From assembly GCF_027595165.1 (NCBI RefSeq), contig NZ_CP097291.1, positions 2,666,001-2,730,000 of the forward strand: a stretch of DNA of 64,000 nt, read 5' to 3'. The number at the start of each line of letters is the position of its first letter. The first letter of the stretch is position 1. This stretch comes from Providencia sp. PROV188. Its GTDB lineage: Bacteria > Pseudomonadota > Gammaproteobacteria > Enterobacterales > Enterobacteriaceae. A program made the position numbers and the translations under genes. This document shows, one piece after another, positions 1 to 7,307 of the stretch. The notes below the pieces were generated by a model. That model worked only from the letters and a program-made list of their open reading frames with translations, was not told where the DNA came from and did no database searches.

Positions 1-16
1 TCGCTTTTTTCATCAT
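1..16 (-). CDS. 5' end of a gene leaving the window on the left
   Basis: Read on the minus strand, AGGAATTTT is followed by ATG ATG AAA AAA GCG, which looks like a ribosome binding site and the start of a protein beginning MMKKA or MKKA. A lysine-rich start of this kind is common for exported proteins. Only about five codons lie in the window, so neither the product nor the reality of the gene can be settled. Confidence 0.4.
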
Positions 17-278
17 AAAATTCCTATTGGTAAAAAAATAACAACATTAAAAACTAGGGTTTGATACATAGTAGGTCAATTCAACCACTTTAATCACTAT
101 AGATGATTCTTAATTACAAAAATATAGATAACTCATTAATCCTTTAGTGATAATACTTAATATTAGTATAAGGATCATAAAATTAATAAAAATTATGTAA
201 ATCCGCCCCATCAATATGTACATAAAACAATCAATGGTTATACTGAAAGTGAGGCTTAATTCATTATGAGGAGGTAGT

Positions 279-491
279 ATGTTATCTGCTGATCAAGATT
301 TAGTTTCACAATTAATCTCCACACACCCCCGCTTTCAATCTCTCTATGAGAAGCATCACCAATTAGATAAAGAAATTAGCAAGCTTGAAGGACCTTCAGG
401 TGCCGGCTATAACGAACAGGTTGCCAAACTTAAAAAAGAAAAATTGCATCTAAAAGATGAAATGCAGAGAATAATGCAAACCAGTCGATAA
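279..491 (+). CDS. YdcH family (DUF465) small protein
   Basis: A 70-residue acidic/basic helical protein with the DUF465/YdcH pattern: an N-terminal HPRFQSLYEKHHQLD stretch, then a charged helix with KLKKEKLHLKDEM near residues 49-63. Members of this family are short antiparallel coiled-coil proteins of unknown function. A strong GAGGAGG lies four bases before the ATG. It stands alone, followed by an intrinsic terminator at 604-636. The family call is firm; nothing in the sequence suggests a specific job, and I do not assign a gene symbol because several paralogues exist in enterobacteria. Confidence 0.8.
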   Translation: MLSADQDLVSQLISTHPRFQSLYEKHHQLDKEISKLEGPSGAGYNEQVAKLKKEKLHLKDEMQRIMQTSR

Positions 492-603
492 GGTGCCTTT
501 AAACTGCAGCTAATCTTACTTTATCAAATACATTGGGGTCTTAGCTTCAATGCATTAGGCTCCAATAAGTTAGCTACAACACAATTGGCGATAATACAGT
601 GTT

Positions 604-636
604 AATGGCATAAGAAATTTCTCTTATGCCATTTTT
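604..636 (+). terminator. Intrinsic terminator after the YdcH-family gene
   Basis: ATGGCATAAGA (605-615) pairs perfectly with TCTTATGCCAT (622-632), and the stem is followed by a T run (632-636). It lies about 115 bases after the YdcH-family stop codon and before ygbA. Confidence 0.8.
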
Positions 637-696
637 GCTATTAATGGGGGGAAAATGCTTTTATATTGATTTAAGCGCCTATAAATAGTTGCTATA

Positions 697-719
697 AAGA
701 TATATATTAAATATATCTT
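697..719 (+). promoter_or_regulatory. NsrR operator upstream of ygbA
   Basis: Two 11-base arms, AAGATATATAT (697-707) and AAATATATCTT (709-719), flank one central base. This fits the published NsrR consensus AAGATGCATTT-N-AAATGCATCTT in layout and in nearly all conserved positions. It lies 16 bases before the ygbA start. E. coli ygbA is a known NsrR target, so the site and gene agree: NO-sensing NsrR would repress ygbA until nitrosative stress. The NsrR gene itself is not in the window. Confidence 0.8.
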
Positions 720-735
720 TATTTGAGGAGAAGCG

Positions 736-1095
736 ATGATGGTGGGTAAAAGAATATCGAGGGAAATCGTAACGATAGAAAAAATGATAAAAATCTATGA
801 AAAGGCACATCCTGCTCCTGAAGACAACCCAGAACATTACCAAATACTTTTTTCCTATGCCGTAAAACGCCTAAATAAATGCCGTTATGGTGAAGAAAAA
901 CCAGCCTGTAAACAATGCCCTATACATTGCTACCAACCAAAGCAACGTGAACAAATGAAAATCATTATGCGTTGGGCCGGCCCTAAAATGCTATATCACC
1001 ATCCTATTTTAGCAATTCGTCATCTCATTGATGATAAAAAACCTGTCCCGGAGCTACCTAGTCGGGAACGTACTACATCCAACCTGAAAAAATGA
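736..1095 (+). CDS. ygbA: YgbA, nitrous oxide-stimulated promoter family protein
   Basis: A 119-residue protein with the YgbA family core: an N-terminal RISREIVTIEKMIKIYEKAH helix and a cysteine cluster CRYGEEKPACKQCPIHCY around residues 49-66. Four cysteines spaced like this could bind a metal, but this is an inference. In E. coli ygbA is induced by nitric oxide through NsrR and helps growth under nitrosative stress. The start is preceded by GAGGAG five bases upstream and by the NsrR operator at 697-719. The gene is monocistronic; the next gene on this strand starts 890 bases later. Confidence 0.88.
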   Translation: MMVGKRISREIVTIEKMIKIYEKAHPAPEDNPEHYQILFSYAVKRLNKCRYGEEKPACKQCPIHCYQPKQREQMKIIMRWAGPKMLYHHPILAIRHLIDDKKPVPELPSRERTTSNLKK

Positions 1096-1169
1096 TCTTA
1101 TCAACAGAATATTTCACCACACCAATTCGGAATTACATCACTGAGAAAAACAAATTTATCGGTGTAAAT

Positions 1170-1185
1170 GTTAAATATATTTAAC
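1170..1185. promoter_or_regulatory. 16-bp perfect palindrome, AT-rich
   Basis: GTTAAATATATTTAAC equals its own reverse complement. It lies 75 bases after the ygbA stop. It could be an operator, but an AT-only core makes chance occurrence plausible. Confidence 0.3.
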
Positions 1186-1434
1186 GACAACTTGTTCGTT
1201 AGCCTCGTGTGTTTTTTTTCACTATCTTATTGGTTTTTTATCAGTTTTTAAACTCACTCACGTTATCTTCTCAATTTTCATCGAATCTCGATAAAATGAC
1301 TTTAGCTCTCTATCATGTTTCTATTTCCAGAAATGACGTTCATATAAAAATTAGTAACCGAACATAATTAATAATCAAAACCCATGCTTATGAAAAATAC
1401 AAAAATGATAACACTGCTCAATTAATACTAAAAA

Positions 1435-1450
1435 TGAGATGTACATCTCA
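1435..1450. promoter_or_regulatory. 16-bp perfect palindrome, candidate operator
   Basis: TGAGATGTACATCTCA equals its own reverse complement and contains six G/C bases in an otherwise very AT-rich gap, which makes it stand out. I do not recognise the binding protein. It lies 536 bases before the ExsA-like gene. Confidence 0.4.
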
Positions 1451-1724
1451 ATATTTAGCTTAAAACGCATGTTTTGATAAAAAACAAAAATCAATATGAT
1501 TCAATAATTTTATCAATAATGTCATTAACAATTTTATACATTAGATAAATTTATTATTGATACTTTTAACGAATATACCCTAAATAATTTGCATCACTAT
1601 TATTTATGATAAGACACAAATAATGACTACTTACCTTTAAAAGATAAAAAAACAATGAAAAAGCGTAAAAAAACACAAAATATTAAAATCTAAAAAATAT
1701 CGAAAAACTGGAATTTAAAACCAC

Positions 1725-1738
1725 AGTTACCGGTAACT
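1725..1738. promoter_or_regulatory. LacI/GntR-type palindromic operator candidate
   Basis: AGTTACCGGTAACT is a perfect palindrome centred on CG, the layout of LacI-family operators, and its GTTAC half-sites resemble those of the gluconate repressor GntR. No sugar gene lies nearby, so the regulator and target are unknown. It lies 248 bases before the ExsA-like start codon. Confidence 0.4.
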
Positions 1739-1986
1739 TGTAGAATAAGTGAATAGAACACCAAATAGGTTGCTCGGAAAAACCGATTAGTTTTCCTATA
1801 AGCATCGTAAAAAGCATATTTCGAAACATTTATTAATACTTTAATTTACGATATGACATATAAAAAAACAGCTCATATAATTTCAATCATCAAGGTTATA
1901 GTGATTTTTTATATCAATAGAATTTAAAAACTTGATATTTGATTTCGACTATTACTTAAAGAGCTAATTTTAATAAAGGTGCTACT

Positions 1987-2802
1987 ATGAACAGTCAATT
2001 AAGTCATCAGGTGATAAAAAAAGTACGCATAGATAAAAGTAACCCACATGCGATACTCGATTTAACCTCTAAGGGTCTTATCATAATAGAAAAAGGGTCA
2101 ATATTGCTGGAAACTCCAGCCGCAAATGAGAGCCTACATGAAGGTGATATTCTCTACCATAAACAGGGGTCATATTCGTTTAAAACAGAGAACAATACAC
2201 TAGATGGTGAATTCTTATGGATCTCATTGGATGATAAGTTTTTACGTGAGTATTTATCTCATTACGGATCACAATTAAGTGAGATTGAGCGAGCTGACAA
2301 TGTCGCTAATGACATCATCAAGTTTACAACAAGCCCATTGATTAATGAGTTAAAAAATAGCTTAGAATCATTTATTCAAACTCAATATCCTGAAATGATC
2401 CTTAAATTAAGGATTAATGAGCTACTCTTGTTATTATCTTATAGTGAGCAAGGTGCAACTCTGTTGTCCAATTTACGACAACTCAGTAATCGTCAAGCTG
2501 AGCGTTTGCAGACATTCATGGAAAATAATTATTTAAAAGAGTGGAAGTTAAATGAGTTTGCCAGAACGTTTGGCATGGGCTTAACAACATTCAAAGAGCT
2601 ATTTCATACTGTTTATGCAACATCACCTCGTTCTTGGATCAGTGAGAAGCGCATCATGTATGCACACCAATTATTGATAAATACGTCGATGAGTATTGTA
2701 GAAGTTTCTATGGAAGCCGGCTTTTCAAGTCAGTCTTACTTTACTCAAAGCTATCATAAGCGCTTTGGTTATACCCCCAGTAGGTCGCGTAAAGCCGCCT
2801 AG
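1987..2802 (+). CDS. AraC-family activator of the ExsA/LcrF (VirF) type
   Basis: This 271-residue protein resembles Pseudomonas ExsA and Yersinia LcrF/VirF along its whole length, from memory of those sequences. The C-terminal two-helix-turn-helix domain (about residues 165-268) carries FGMGLTTFKELF, SPRSWISEKRIMYAHQLL and EAGFSSQSYFTQSYHKRFG, which are near-identical blocks. The N-terminal ligand/ExsD-interaction half also aligns (GDILYHKQGSYSF, LRQLSNRQAERLQTFME). In those organisms the protein activates Ysc-type type III secretion promoters. No secretion, chaperone or ExsC/D/E-like gene is in the window, so the target set is unknown. AAAGGT seven bases upstream supports the start. The low-GC setting suggests transfer. 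Confidence 0.85.
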   Translation: MNSQLSHQVIKKVRIDKSNPHAILDLTSKGLIIIEKGSILLETPAANESLHEGDILYHKQGSYSFKTENNTLDGEFLWISLDDKFLREYLSHYGSQLSEIERADNVANDIIKFTTSPLINELKNSLESFIQTQYPEMILKLRINELLLLLSYSEQGATLLSNLRQLSNRQAERLQTFMENNYLKEWKLNEFARTFGMGLTTFKELFHTVYATSPRSWISEKRIMYAHQLLINTSMSIVEVSMEAGFSSQSYFTQSYHKRFGYTPSRSRKAA

Positions 2803-2824
2803 TACCTTCCTCACGTTATATGCC

Positions 2825-2862
2825 CTGTCAGTATAGGATTAATGTCTTAGCTACACTGACAG
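2825..2862. repeat. Inverted repeat after the ExsA-like gene
   Basis: CTGTCAGT (2825-2832) pairs with ACTGACAG (2855-2862), with a further TAG/CTA pair inside after a single mismatch. It begins 22 bases after the stop codon and has no T run. It may be an RNA stem protecting the 3' end or an operator-like site. Confidence 0.4.
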
Positions 2863-2889
2863 AAAGGCAACCCCGCTATCGTTGAAAAT

Positions 2890-2930
2890 AAAAAAAGAGC
2901 CTACTATTTAAGTAAGCCCCTTCTTTTTAT
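2890..2930. terminator. Bidirectional terminator between convergent genes
   Basis: GCCTAC (2899-2904) pairs with GTAAGC (2912-2917) with one G-U pair. The stem has an A-rich left flank and a T-rich right flank, so it can end transcription from both the ExsA-like gene on the plus strand and the FKBP/coiled-coil gene on the minus strand. Confidence 0.6.
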
Positions 2931-2945
2931 TTAGAACCTTATTAA

Positions 2946-5900
2946 TCAGTTCGCTTGAATCACTTTCAAATCAATAATTGACATTGAGTTTGGCGGCACT
3001 TCACCAGGAATACCTTCTGGGCCATAACCACCTTCAGGCTCAATATAAATTTTGACCATTCCGCCAACACCCACTTTCTCTACGAACGAGTTCATGGGTG
3101 GTGGAAGTTGATCATAAGGTAACACCATTGGATTTTTTTCTGTATGCATAACGGTCACCTTGCCATCGGTAAGTTGTTCTCGCATGATCAATGTGATTTT
3201 TTTGTCTTTCACATTTGTAATTGGTGTACCTTTTTGTAAAACCTTATAATAAGTATAATTATCTAACTTACTGTATTTCTGCTGTTTTATACCCTGCAGG
3301 ATCTTCTGATTCCGCTTTTCATTCTCTTTGGCAATAGTCGTATTATCCGCAGATGGGATTTGGATAATGGTCGGCGCTTTACCTGTAGGTGACTTTTTGC
3401 TCGTTCTTAATGCATCATTCTCTTCACGTAACTGAGTCACGCGCTGATTAAGATCCCTAATTTGCGCTTTCAGTCCCTCATCTGTTGAAAATGATTTCAA
3501 GGATGCCAACTCATCTTTTGCTTTCTTCAAACTATCTTGAACACTAGCAAGCTCCAGCTTAGATTTGTTATCCGCCGCTGTTTTTTCATCGAGCTGCTTC
3601 TTGAGTTGAAGCAATTCCTGATCTTTTTTCGAGAGATTCTCGGCATTAAATTTTTCAGCATCTAACTTTAACGCATTCAATTGTTTGTTCGCATCTAGCA
3701 GCTTTTGCTCGATGTCTGCTTGCTGTTTGTTGCGATTGGCAATGTCACCTTCAAGCTTAGCAATCAATGCTTCTTTTTCTTTGGCTTGTGACATCAATTG
3801 AGTATTTTGAGACTCTAGCTGCTGTTTATCAGACAGTTGCGCTTTTAACGAATCTTGAATGCCTTTATTCTCTTGATCTAACTTTGTTAAAGCTTCTTCT
3901 CGGCCTTTGAGTAAGCTAATTTGCTTATTCAATTCCGCAGTTAATTCTTTGACTTGTAGGTCAGTATCTTTGCCTGCAAGTTCAGTCTGTTTTTCTAATT
4001 CAGCACGCAGTTTTTGCACTTCAGTATTTGCTTGTGCTAACTGTTTTTTCGCATCCGCATAGCTTTGCTCATTCGATGTTAGCTGCGCTTGTAACTGTGC
4101 GTACTGATTTTGGCTATCCGCCAGTTGCTTAGCTATTTTTTCATGGGCATTTTGCTGAGTAACCTGTTGTTTCTTCGCTTCTGCTAACTCAACATCCAGT
4201 GCATTTTTTTGCACTAACTTAGCGGTTTGCTCAACTAATGTTGCTTGAATTTTATCGTTCTGCTGTGATTTTTCAGCGAGTTGAGTCAAAAGCTTCTGGT
4301 TTTGCTCAGATAAAGCTTTAACTTGTTTGTCGCTAGCTTGAGCCATCAACGCGGCTTTATTTTCCAGCTCTTGCTTCACGTTTTGCAAGTCTGTACTAGC
4401 CTTAGCTAGCAGCTGCTTAGATGTAGCTAATTCAGCTTCTACCACAGATTTTTGTTTTACTTTATCTGCCAGTTGCTGATTTTGTTGTTCAAGCTGCTTA
4501 ACCGCGTCTTGCTGTTGTTTCAGTGCTAATTGGACATCATTTTTTTGCGCTTGAGCCTGCTTTAGCTCATCTTCACGCTGTTTCAGTAAGGCTTGTTGCT
4601 GTACTAAGTTGGCACTTACAGACTTCAGCTGTTCATCAGTATTACCAGATGACTGCAATTGCTGCTTCGCGTCAGATTGCAATTTGGTAATCTCGGAGGT
4701 TAATTGCTCGATGTGCTGATGAGCATCCGTGACTTGTTTGTCTTTGTCAGCCAACTGCTGCTTCATTTGCGCGGTCAGTTGCTGATTCTGTTGTTCAAGC
4801 AGCTTAACCGCATCTTGCTGTTGCTTGAGTGCTAATTGGACATCATTTTTTTGCGCTTGAGCCTGCTTTAGCTCATCTTCACGCTGTTTCAGTAAGGCTT
4901 CTTGCTGTACTAAGTTGGTACTCACAGACTTCAGCTGTTCATCCGTATTGCCGGATGACTGCAATTGCTGCTTCGCGTCAGATTGTAGTTTGACAATCTC
5001 GGAGGTTAATTGCTCGATGCGCTGATGAGCATCCGTGACTTGCTTGTCTTTGTCGGCAAGTTGTTTTTTCGCATTTGTCGCTTCAATCACACCATCACTC
5101 AGCTGTTTTTCCAACTGTTTGATAGTGTCTAATGACTGGCTATTTTGTTTGGTAAGGTTATCCAGATTAGCTTGTTTTTCAGCAATCACTTTCTGCGATT
5201 TAGCTAATTCACTATTCAGCCCATCGATAACAGCTTTATTATCAACAGATTTTACAACACTTTGTAATTGCTCAATTTGCAACTTACTTGCTGCAATGTC
5301 GCCACTGAGTTTAGCTATCGTCGTTTGCTTTTCAGTAATGATGCGATTTAATTCAGCAATGTCTTTATTGTAGTTAGTCAGCTTAGTGACTAACTGACCA
5401 TCAGTTAGCAGCTTATTGTACGAAATCAGCTCACCAACACCTTGAGCAACGCCAAAGCGATACAGATTTTTTAATTGCTGTTGCTCAATGAGCTTTGCCA
5501 ACTGAGCCAGATTGACTGAGTTTTCAGTCCCTGCTTTCTTCGTGAAATTCGAAGAATATAAGCCAAGAGGATCAATAATGACTTGGTATTTGGCAAAATC
5601 CTTCGCCAAATACTTAGGATTCCATTGATTACCTTGTAGCAAATAGGAAGATGCAGGCTGGTAAGATTGAGACTCAGAAGGCAACAAACAGACGTCGATA
5701 GCAGGTTTGATATCTGTGTCTGCTACTTGAGCTGGTTCTGCTACTTGAACAGGTGTTTTAGGCTCAATAGGTGTTGATGCCGATGCTTTTGTATTTTGAG
5801 ATTCAGATGACGTCACCGCATTCGATGATCGCTGAGCCACCTTTTTCTCTTTAGTATTCTTTACTTTACCCGCCGTAACTTGACGGTTTTCTTTCGGCAC

Positions 5901-6125
5901 AGGAACTGGCGAAAGAGAGGATAAGACATCATAACCTTGGGCTTGTGATTTAACACTCAGTGGTACTTCGACAGGTCGAGGCTTTGGTTTTTGACCTTCA
6001 TTTTCAGATTGAAGGTAAGTATCAAAGTCATCGATGACATTGTTAAAACGCTCCGCGTAGGAAGCTGTTGAAAAACATGTCGAAAAAAGTGCCAGAGAGA
6101 CACAAAGCCTTAGGTTAAGTCTCAT
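2946..6125 (-). CDS. Large exported coiled-coil protein with C-terminal FKBP-like domain
   Basis: 1059 residues. Residues 1-24 form a signal peptide (hydrophobic core, SYA before the cut). A proline/threonine-rich linker and a short globular stretch follow (to about 240), then roughly 670 residues of Gln/Lys/Leu-rich coiled coil, then an FKBP-type domain over about the last 100 residues (VLQKGTPITNVKDKK... and GGYGPEGIPGEVPPNSMSIIDLKVI). FKBP domains are peptidyl-prolyl isomerases, but the usual F-D pair and the active-site tryptophan are not seen, so activity is doubtful. The coiled coil contains a 102-residue tandem duplication (residues 355-558). The start overlaps the stop of the lipoprotein gene by four bases (ATGA), implying one operon. 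A long periplasmic or envelope-spanning rod is plausible; the function is not known to me. Confidence 0.75.
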   Translation of the reverse strand: MRLNLRLCVSLALFSTCFSTASYAERFNNVIDDFDTYLQSENEGQKPKPRPVEVPLSVKSQAQGYDVLSSLSPVPVPKENRQVTAGKVKNTKEKKVAQRSSNAVTSSESQNTKASASTPIEPKTPVQVAEPAQVADTDIKPAIDVCLLPSESQSYQPASSYLLQGNQWNPKYLAKDFAKYQVIIDPLGLYSSNFTKKAGTENSVNLAQLAKLIEQQQLKNLYRFGVAQGVGELISYNKLLTDGQLVTKLTNYNKDIAELNRIITEKQTTIAKLSGDIAASKLQIEQLQSVVKSVDNKAVIDGLNSELAKSQKVIAEKQANLDNLTKQNSQSLDTIKQLEKQLSDGVIEATNAKKQLADKDKQVTDAHQRIEQLTSEIVKLQSDAKQQLQSSGNTDEQLKSVSTNLVQQEALLKQREDELKQAQAQKNDVQLALKQQQDAVKLLEQQNQQLTAQMKQQLADKDKQVTDAHQHIEQLTSEITKLQSDAKQQLQSSGNTDEQLKSVSANLVQQQALLKQREDELKQAQAQKNDVQLALKQQQDAVKQLEQQNQQLADKVKQKSVVEAELATSKQLLAKASTDLQNVKQELENKAALMAQASDKQVKALSEQNQKLLTQLAEKSQQNDKIQATLVEQTAKLVQKNALDVELAEAKKQQVTQQNAHEKIAKQLADSQNQYAQLQAQLTSNEQSYADAKKQLAQANTEVQKLRAELEKQTELAGKDTDLQVKELTAELNKQISLLKGREEALTKLDQENKGIQDSLKAQLSDKQQLESQNTQLMSQAKEKEALIAKLEGDIANRNKQQADIEQKLLDANKQLNALKLDAEKFNAENLSKKDQELLQLKKQLDEKTAADNKSKLELASVQDSLKKAKDELASLKSFSTDEGLKAQIRDLNQRVTQLREENDALRTSKKSPTGKAPTIIQIPSADNTTIAKENEKRNQKILQGIKQQKYSKLDNYTYYKVLQKGTPITNVKDKKITLIMREQLTDGKVTVMHTEKNPMVLPYDQLPPPMNSFVEKVGVGGMVKIYIEPEGGYGPEGIPGEVPPNSMSIIDLKVIQAN
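4450..5061 (-). repeat. Two tandem 306-bp repeats inside the coiled-coil gene
   Basis: The segments at about 4450-4755 and 4756-5061 are near copies with a period of 306 bases; for example the GCTAATTGGACATCA block occurs at 4525 and at 4831. Each encodes 102 residues starting near QLADKDKQVTDAH and ending near KQLEQQNQQL. The period is an exact multiple of three, so the reading frame is kept. The high similarity at the DNA level points to a recent duplication that can expand or contract. Confidence 0.85.
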
Positions 6126-6622
6126 AATCCATTAATTTTCTGCAAAGTTGATTCCGTTGATAGCACTGCGTTGTAACGCACCTTAGCACAAAGAACTTTT
6201 GTTTTAGATTCAATAGCCATTTGCAATAGCTCAATGGTATCTGGGCTAGCAGTTGCTTCGATTTGTTTGTATAGCTGATTAATTTCACTCACTTCTTTAA
6301 ATGAGCCTACCAGACGGTTATAACTTTCTGGTGATAGCGTTTTCAATGAACTGAGTTCTTTAATACAAGTATTTAGTGGCGCAACACCCTGCTGCTCAAC
6401 AGCATTTGGTGAACGATCTAAAGCATTATTTAAAACGTTCTGAGATTCAGGGTAAGAATCATCAGCCTTACTATTTTGCTGTGAATTATTCGTTGCTGCT
6501 GTGGTGGTTTGAGAATCAGCTAATGCCGTCTTTTGCGCATTTGGACCAGTGACACAGCCAGAAAGTAAAGCCGTGCTTACCGCAAGCAAAGACGCGACAT
6601 AAAATTTATTTTTTAAAAACAT
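6122..6622 (-). CDS. Small lipoprotein paired with the coiled-coil FKBP protein
   Basis: 166 residues with a lipoprotein signal: a basic start, hydrophobic core and lipobox LLSGC with the acylated cysteine at residue 23, followed by Val, not Asp, so outer-membrane sorting is expected. After a Gln/Asn/Ser/Thr-rich linker comes a helical region of about 100 residues with two cysteines (CIKELSS and VLCAKVRYN). I do not recognise the family. AAGGT lies seven bases before the ATG. The gene overlaps the following coiled-coil gene by four bases, so the two are likely translated together and may act together at the outer membrane. Confidence 0.75.
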   Translation of the reverse strand: MFLKNKFYVASLLAVSTALLSGCVTGPNAQKTALADSQTTTAATNNSQQNSKADDSYPESQNVLNNALDRSPNAVEQQGVAPLNTCIKELSSLKTLSPESYNRLVGSFKEVSEINQLYKQIEATASPDTIELLQMAIESKTKVLCAKVRYNAVLSTESTLQKINGL

Positions 6623-7307
6623 ATATTTACCTTACCAGTACTTTTCTTCGCTATTATTATGATGTCCTAGAAACCTAGTGTAAGCTAAAAACTCGCTATT
6701 TTCTATATAGCCGAATAGAGAAATAGAGACTTCTCATAAATCTTATGCATTTTTATTTTGTGCCAATTTAGTTTTACAACCACAGAATTGTTATTTTAGT
6801 ACATTAATACTCATATCTCTCTAAATAAGATATCGCATACTTGTGTATATTGATTATTCTTGCACATTAATTAACATCAAAAACACATTTTATTAGTAAT
6901 AAATCAAATAAGCGTTGCTCGCTCATCCTATCTCTCAGGTTTTTATAAACTTAGTCTAATTAATTAAAATCATGATATTACAAGCAGGTACATTTACTCA
7001 GTCAAAAATTGAAAATACTCACATTTTGAGATATCTCAATGAAATGATAAAGATCACTTCGATAACAAAGCTAGGTATTGAGTAAAATAAAATTCTACAC
7101 TTATTAAAGCAGCCAATGAATAGCAGTTATCTTAAAAAGATATTGATCTTAAATTAACGCATAACGTGATGTAACGCAGATTTTTATTTTAATACTGGAA
7201 AGGTACAACAAATTAATTGTGGGTTTGAATGAGAGAATTAAATAAAAATACCATGATTAATTGAGAAGATTCATGCCCAGTTATTAACTGGGCATGAAAA
7301 ACAAAAC
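6623..7307. other. AT-rich intergenic stretch upstream of the lipoprotein operon
   Basis: About 685 bases without a credible gene. It should carry the promoter of the lipoprotein/coiled-coil operon (right to left), but no consensus promoter stands out. At its right end lies the hairpin that follows lysS (7271-7297). Otherwise I see only AT-rich sequence. Confidence 0.5.
7271..7297 (-). terminator. Hairpin after lysS
   Basis: TCATGCCCAGTTA (7271-7283) pairs with TAACTGGGCATGA (7285-7297), a 13-base perfect palindrome arm pair, ten bases past the lysS stop. The downstream side is only moderately T-rich, so termination strength is uncertain. Confidence 0.6.

Larger units (their letters stand above)
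1096..1986. other. Long AT-rich non-coding gap before the ExsA-like gene
   Basis: About 890 bases without a credible reading frame, very rich in A and T, with many poly-A and poly-T runs. Such DNA is typical of H-NS-bound accessory regions (inference). It holds three perfect palindromes of unrelated sequence (1170-1185, 1435-1450, 1725-1738) described separately. No RNA gene or terminator is obvious. Confidence 0.6.

Noticed and set aside
4450..5061. Possible CRISPR or satellite repeats
   Set aside because: There are only two long in-frame copies inside a coding region, without spacers.
5035..5373. Plus-strand frame opposite the coiled-coil gene
   Set aside because: Cys/Ser/Leu-rich translation is the mirror of Gln/Lys-rich coiled-coil codons.
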